Positions 62,447 through 64,000 of a DNA stretch of 64,000 nucleotides are shown piece by piece. The notes beneath the pieces were generated by a model, which was not told the DNA's origin, made no database searches, and saw nothing but the letters and a program-made list of their open reading frames with translations. Positions within the stretch are counted from its first letter, which is position 1. Every line of letters begins with the position of its first letter. Source of the DNA: an uncultured Treponema sp. (lineage in GTDB: Bacteria > Spirochaetota > Spirochaetia > Treponematales > Treponemataceae). The stretch spans positions 1-64,000 of the forward strand of contig CAMNDY010000006.1 of the NCBI GenBank assembly GCA_946535985.1, read 5' to 3'. The position numbers and the translations under genes were made by a program.

Positions 62447-63916
62447 ATGGAATTTGCAAGCAAGTTCTTATCAGAGACGGATAAAGAGAAAATCAGCCTG
62501 GCAGTTCAACTGCATACCCCTATTGAAATATTCTCGTATACCCTCCCTCGTGAAAAAGAAGTTTATATTCAAGAGGTTCTCAAGTATTTTCTGCTTAAGT
62601 GCCATCAGGAGCACATGTTCGATAACCTTAGCTTCTGTCTTGGGGAGCTGCTTACAAATTCTAAAAAAGCAAATACAAAGCGCGTATACTTTCTGGAACA
62701 AAAGCTGGATATAAATGATGAAATGCAGTATCAGCAGGGAATGATTTCTTTTAAAAACGATATGCTTTCAAACCTTGCGCATTATCTGGAGCTCCAGAAA
62801 CAGGAAGGCTTGTACATAAAGCTTATCCTTCAGTTATCAGACGATGGCATTAAAATAGAAATCAGGAATAATTCACTTTTAACAAAATCAGAGAAAAAAC
62901 GTATTCTGGAAAAACTTCGTGTTGCAGAAAAATATGAAGAACCTCAGCAGGTCGTATCTTTAATGGTTGACCAGACAGAAGGTGCGGGCCTTGGAATTAT
63001 CATCATTATTCTTATGCTGCGAAAAATCGGGCTTTCACGTGATAATTATAAGGTTTTCTGCAACGAAAGCGAAACTGTAACCCAGATGCTTTTACCCCTT
63101 AATAAAGAAATCAACGAGCAGATGGATTCTCTTTATGAAGCTTTTATTGAAGGCTTAAAAACAATTCCGGTTTTTGAAGGGGTTCTTGAGAACTTTGCTA
63201 AGGCTGCACAGACCGCCACAGACGACGAACTTGTAAACATTATAACAAAGGATATTTCGCTTGCATCTGTTCTTTTAAAAGCTGCTGCCGCAAAAGGTTT
63301 CAGCTGTTCTACAATTACAAATGCACTTTCGGTTCTTGGACGGGAAGAAGTTGTAAAGCTTTTGTCTCTTGAAAATCCTATCTTCAGACAAATTAAAAAA
63401 GAAGAGGATGTCCGCAATTTCTGGCAGCATGAAAATGATGTAGCCTTATATGCCTATAACATTGCAAAAAATAACCCTGACCATGAAGTTAATCTTGAAG
63501 AAGTTTATATCTGCGCTTTATTCCATGATATTGAATGTCTTTTACTTGAAGTTGCAACCGATGAACAGAAAGATCCTGTGAAAAAAGTTGCCGACAGCTA
63601 TGATAATTCAGGAGTTCTTTTTGAATTGTTCCTCAAGGATTTTGGACATAGTCGCGGCTGCTACAAGCTTGCACAAAACTGGGGTTTACCTGAAACTGTT
63701 GCACAGGTAGTTCGATATCACAATAATCCTTCGGCAGCTCCAGCAGAAATTAAGAATATAGTTTTTGCCGTTTATCTTGCTGATATTCTTCAATATTATG
63801 AGCAGGGTAAAGCAGAATACTATCAGATAAATAAAGACGCCCTTGATTTCTTTGGCATTCATTCAAAAGGTCAGTTAGACTTTATGCTCAAGGAACTCCA
63901 CCCACTTTTGCATTAA
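62447..63916 (+). CDS. HATPase-HDOD fusion signalling protein
   Basis: 489 residues. The N-terminal ~225 residues look like a GHKL ATPase: LSFCLGELLTNSKKAN (N box), ADD-like LQLSDDGIKIEIRN and a GAGLGIIIIILML glycine loop; no phosphoacceptor His box is seen. The C-terminal ~260 residues are HDOD-like (LVNIITKDISLASVLLK, ALFHDIECLLLE). Regulatory, possibly in chemotaxis or cyclic di-GMP signalling. TAAAAT ends 8 nt before the ATG. Confidence 0.82.
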   Translation: MEFASKFLSETDKEKISLAVQLHTPIEIFSYTLPREKEVYIQEVLKYFLLKCHQEHMFDNLSFCLGELLTNSKKANTKRVYFLEQKLDINDEMQYQQGMISFKNDMLSNLAHYLELQKQEGLYIKLILQLSDDGIKIEIRNNSLLTKSEKKRILEKLRVAEKYEEPQQVVSLMVDQTEGAGLGIIIIILMLRKIGLSRDNYKVFCNESETVTQMLLPLNKEINEQMDSLYEAFIEGLKTIPVFEGVLENFAKAAQTATDDELVNIITKDISLASVLLKAAAAKGFSCSTITNALSVLGREEVVKLLSLENPIFRQIKKEEDVRNFWQHENDVALYAYNIAKNNPDHEVNLEEVYICALFHDIECLLLEVATDEQKDPVKKVADSYDNSGVLFELFLKDFGHSRGCYKLAQNWGLPETVAQVVRYHNNPSAAPAEIKNIVFAVYLADILQYYEQGKAEYYQINKDALDFFGIHSKGQLDFMLKELHPLLH

Positions 63917-64000
63917 AATACCAAAGGCAACTCCAACATTAAGCGAAGCCTTTAAGCCTTTCATAGGAATTGTAACTCTGCCGTAAGTGGCTCTTTTTAA
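63875..64000 (-). CDS. SpoU/TrmH-family RNA methyltransferase, 3' end only
   Basis: 42 codons enter from the right edge: TYGRVTIPMKGLKASLNVG then VAFGIL, which matches the C-terminal SAM-binding motif of SpoU methylases (IPM-x-G...SLNV-x-VA-x-GI). Stops with TAA at 63877-63875, 42 bp inside the convergent HDOD gene. Most of the gene lies outside the window. Confidence 0.7.
   Translation of the reverse strand, partial: LKRATYGRVTIPMKGLKASLNVGVAFGILMQKWVEFLEHKV

Noticed and set aside
1-64000. tRNA, rRNA or prophage genes
   Set aside because: No cloverleaf, rRNA segment or phage structural gene could be recognised by reading.

Overview
The window looks like a chromosomal segment of a host- or rumen-associated Treponema-type spirochete. 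The evidence is indirect: AT-rich intergenic DNA, gene content that fits treponemes (PG0541-type RND accessory protein, Rpn-family nuclease, divergent polysaccharide deacetylase, many outer-membrane or lipoprotein genes of unknown function), and a cytoplasmic cellodextrin route (GH94 cellobiose phosphorylase plus a GH9 enzyme with no signal peptide). There is no rRNA, tRNA, phage or classical IS element that I can support.

Layout. 1-7.2 kb: the 3' part of rpoC, a membrane protein with one EF-hand, and a leftward PD-(D/E)XK-like gene. 7.2-7.9 kb: an array of eight 39-bp near-palindromes on an almost perfect 73-bp pitch, lying in the 5' region of that nuclease-like gene. 8.2-10.5 kb: purE-purM-purN. 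10.6-14.1 kb: a heterodimeric ABC exporter. 14.2-17.4 kb: cellobiose phosphorylase behind a promoter that overlaps a perfect 13-bp dyad, then a six-TM protein. 17.4-21.4 kb (minus): GGDEF protein, nth, mscS and an HD hydrolase. 21.5-27.3 kb: a complete tripartite RND efflux operon. 27.3-28.5 kb: metK. 28.65-28.82 kb: a 165-bp palindromic MITE-like element. 29-41 kb: CBM48 protein, lipoprotein and NlpC/P60 pair, GH9, an ABC exporter, a large secreted zinc peptidase, hisG and small accessory genes. 41-53.4 kb: an accessory region with an Rpn nuclease, a divergent cluster of four zinc-ribbon proteins (one ending in a partial, degenerate Hsp70; one with Sel1 repeats; one caspase-like C25-type protease; one SPFH/coiled-coil protein), an orphan LuxR regulator and an AAA/DUF234 ATPase. 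53.5-57.1 kb: an ECF-S-like membrane protein, a NarL-type two-component pair, hisB and rnhA. 57.3-64 kb: a three-gene envelope operon, tsaD plus a deacetylase (minus), a HATPase-HDOD protein and the 3' end of a SpoU methylase.

Two candidates stand out for an undescribed system. The first is the hairpin array with its PD-(D/E)XK-like gene. Its presumed promoter matches 35 of 39 bases upstream of the Rpn-family nuclease gene 33 kb away. The second is the zinc-ribbon/SPFH/caspase-like/Hsp70-like cluster. Other genome-wide signals: at least three dispersed intergenic repeat families, one of which sits inside reading frames, and a strong tendency for operon-first genes to have a TATAAT-like box only 6-9 nt before the start codon, which suggests leaderless mRNAs.
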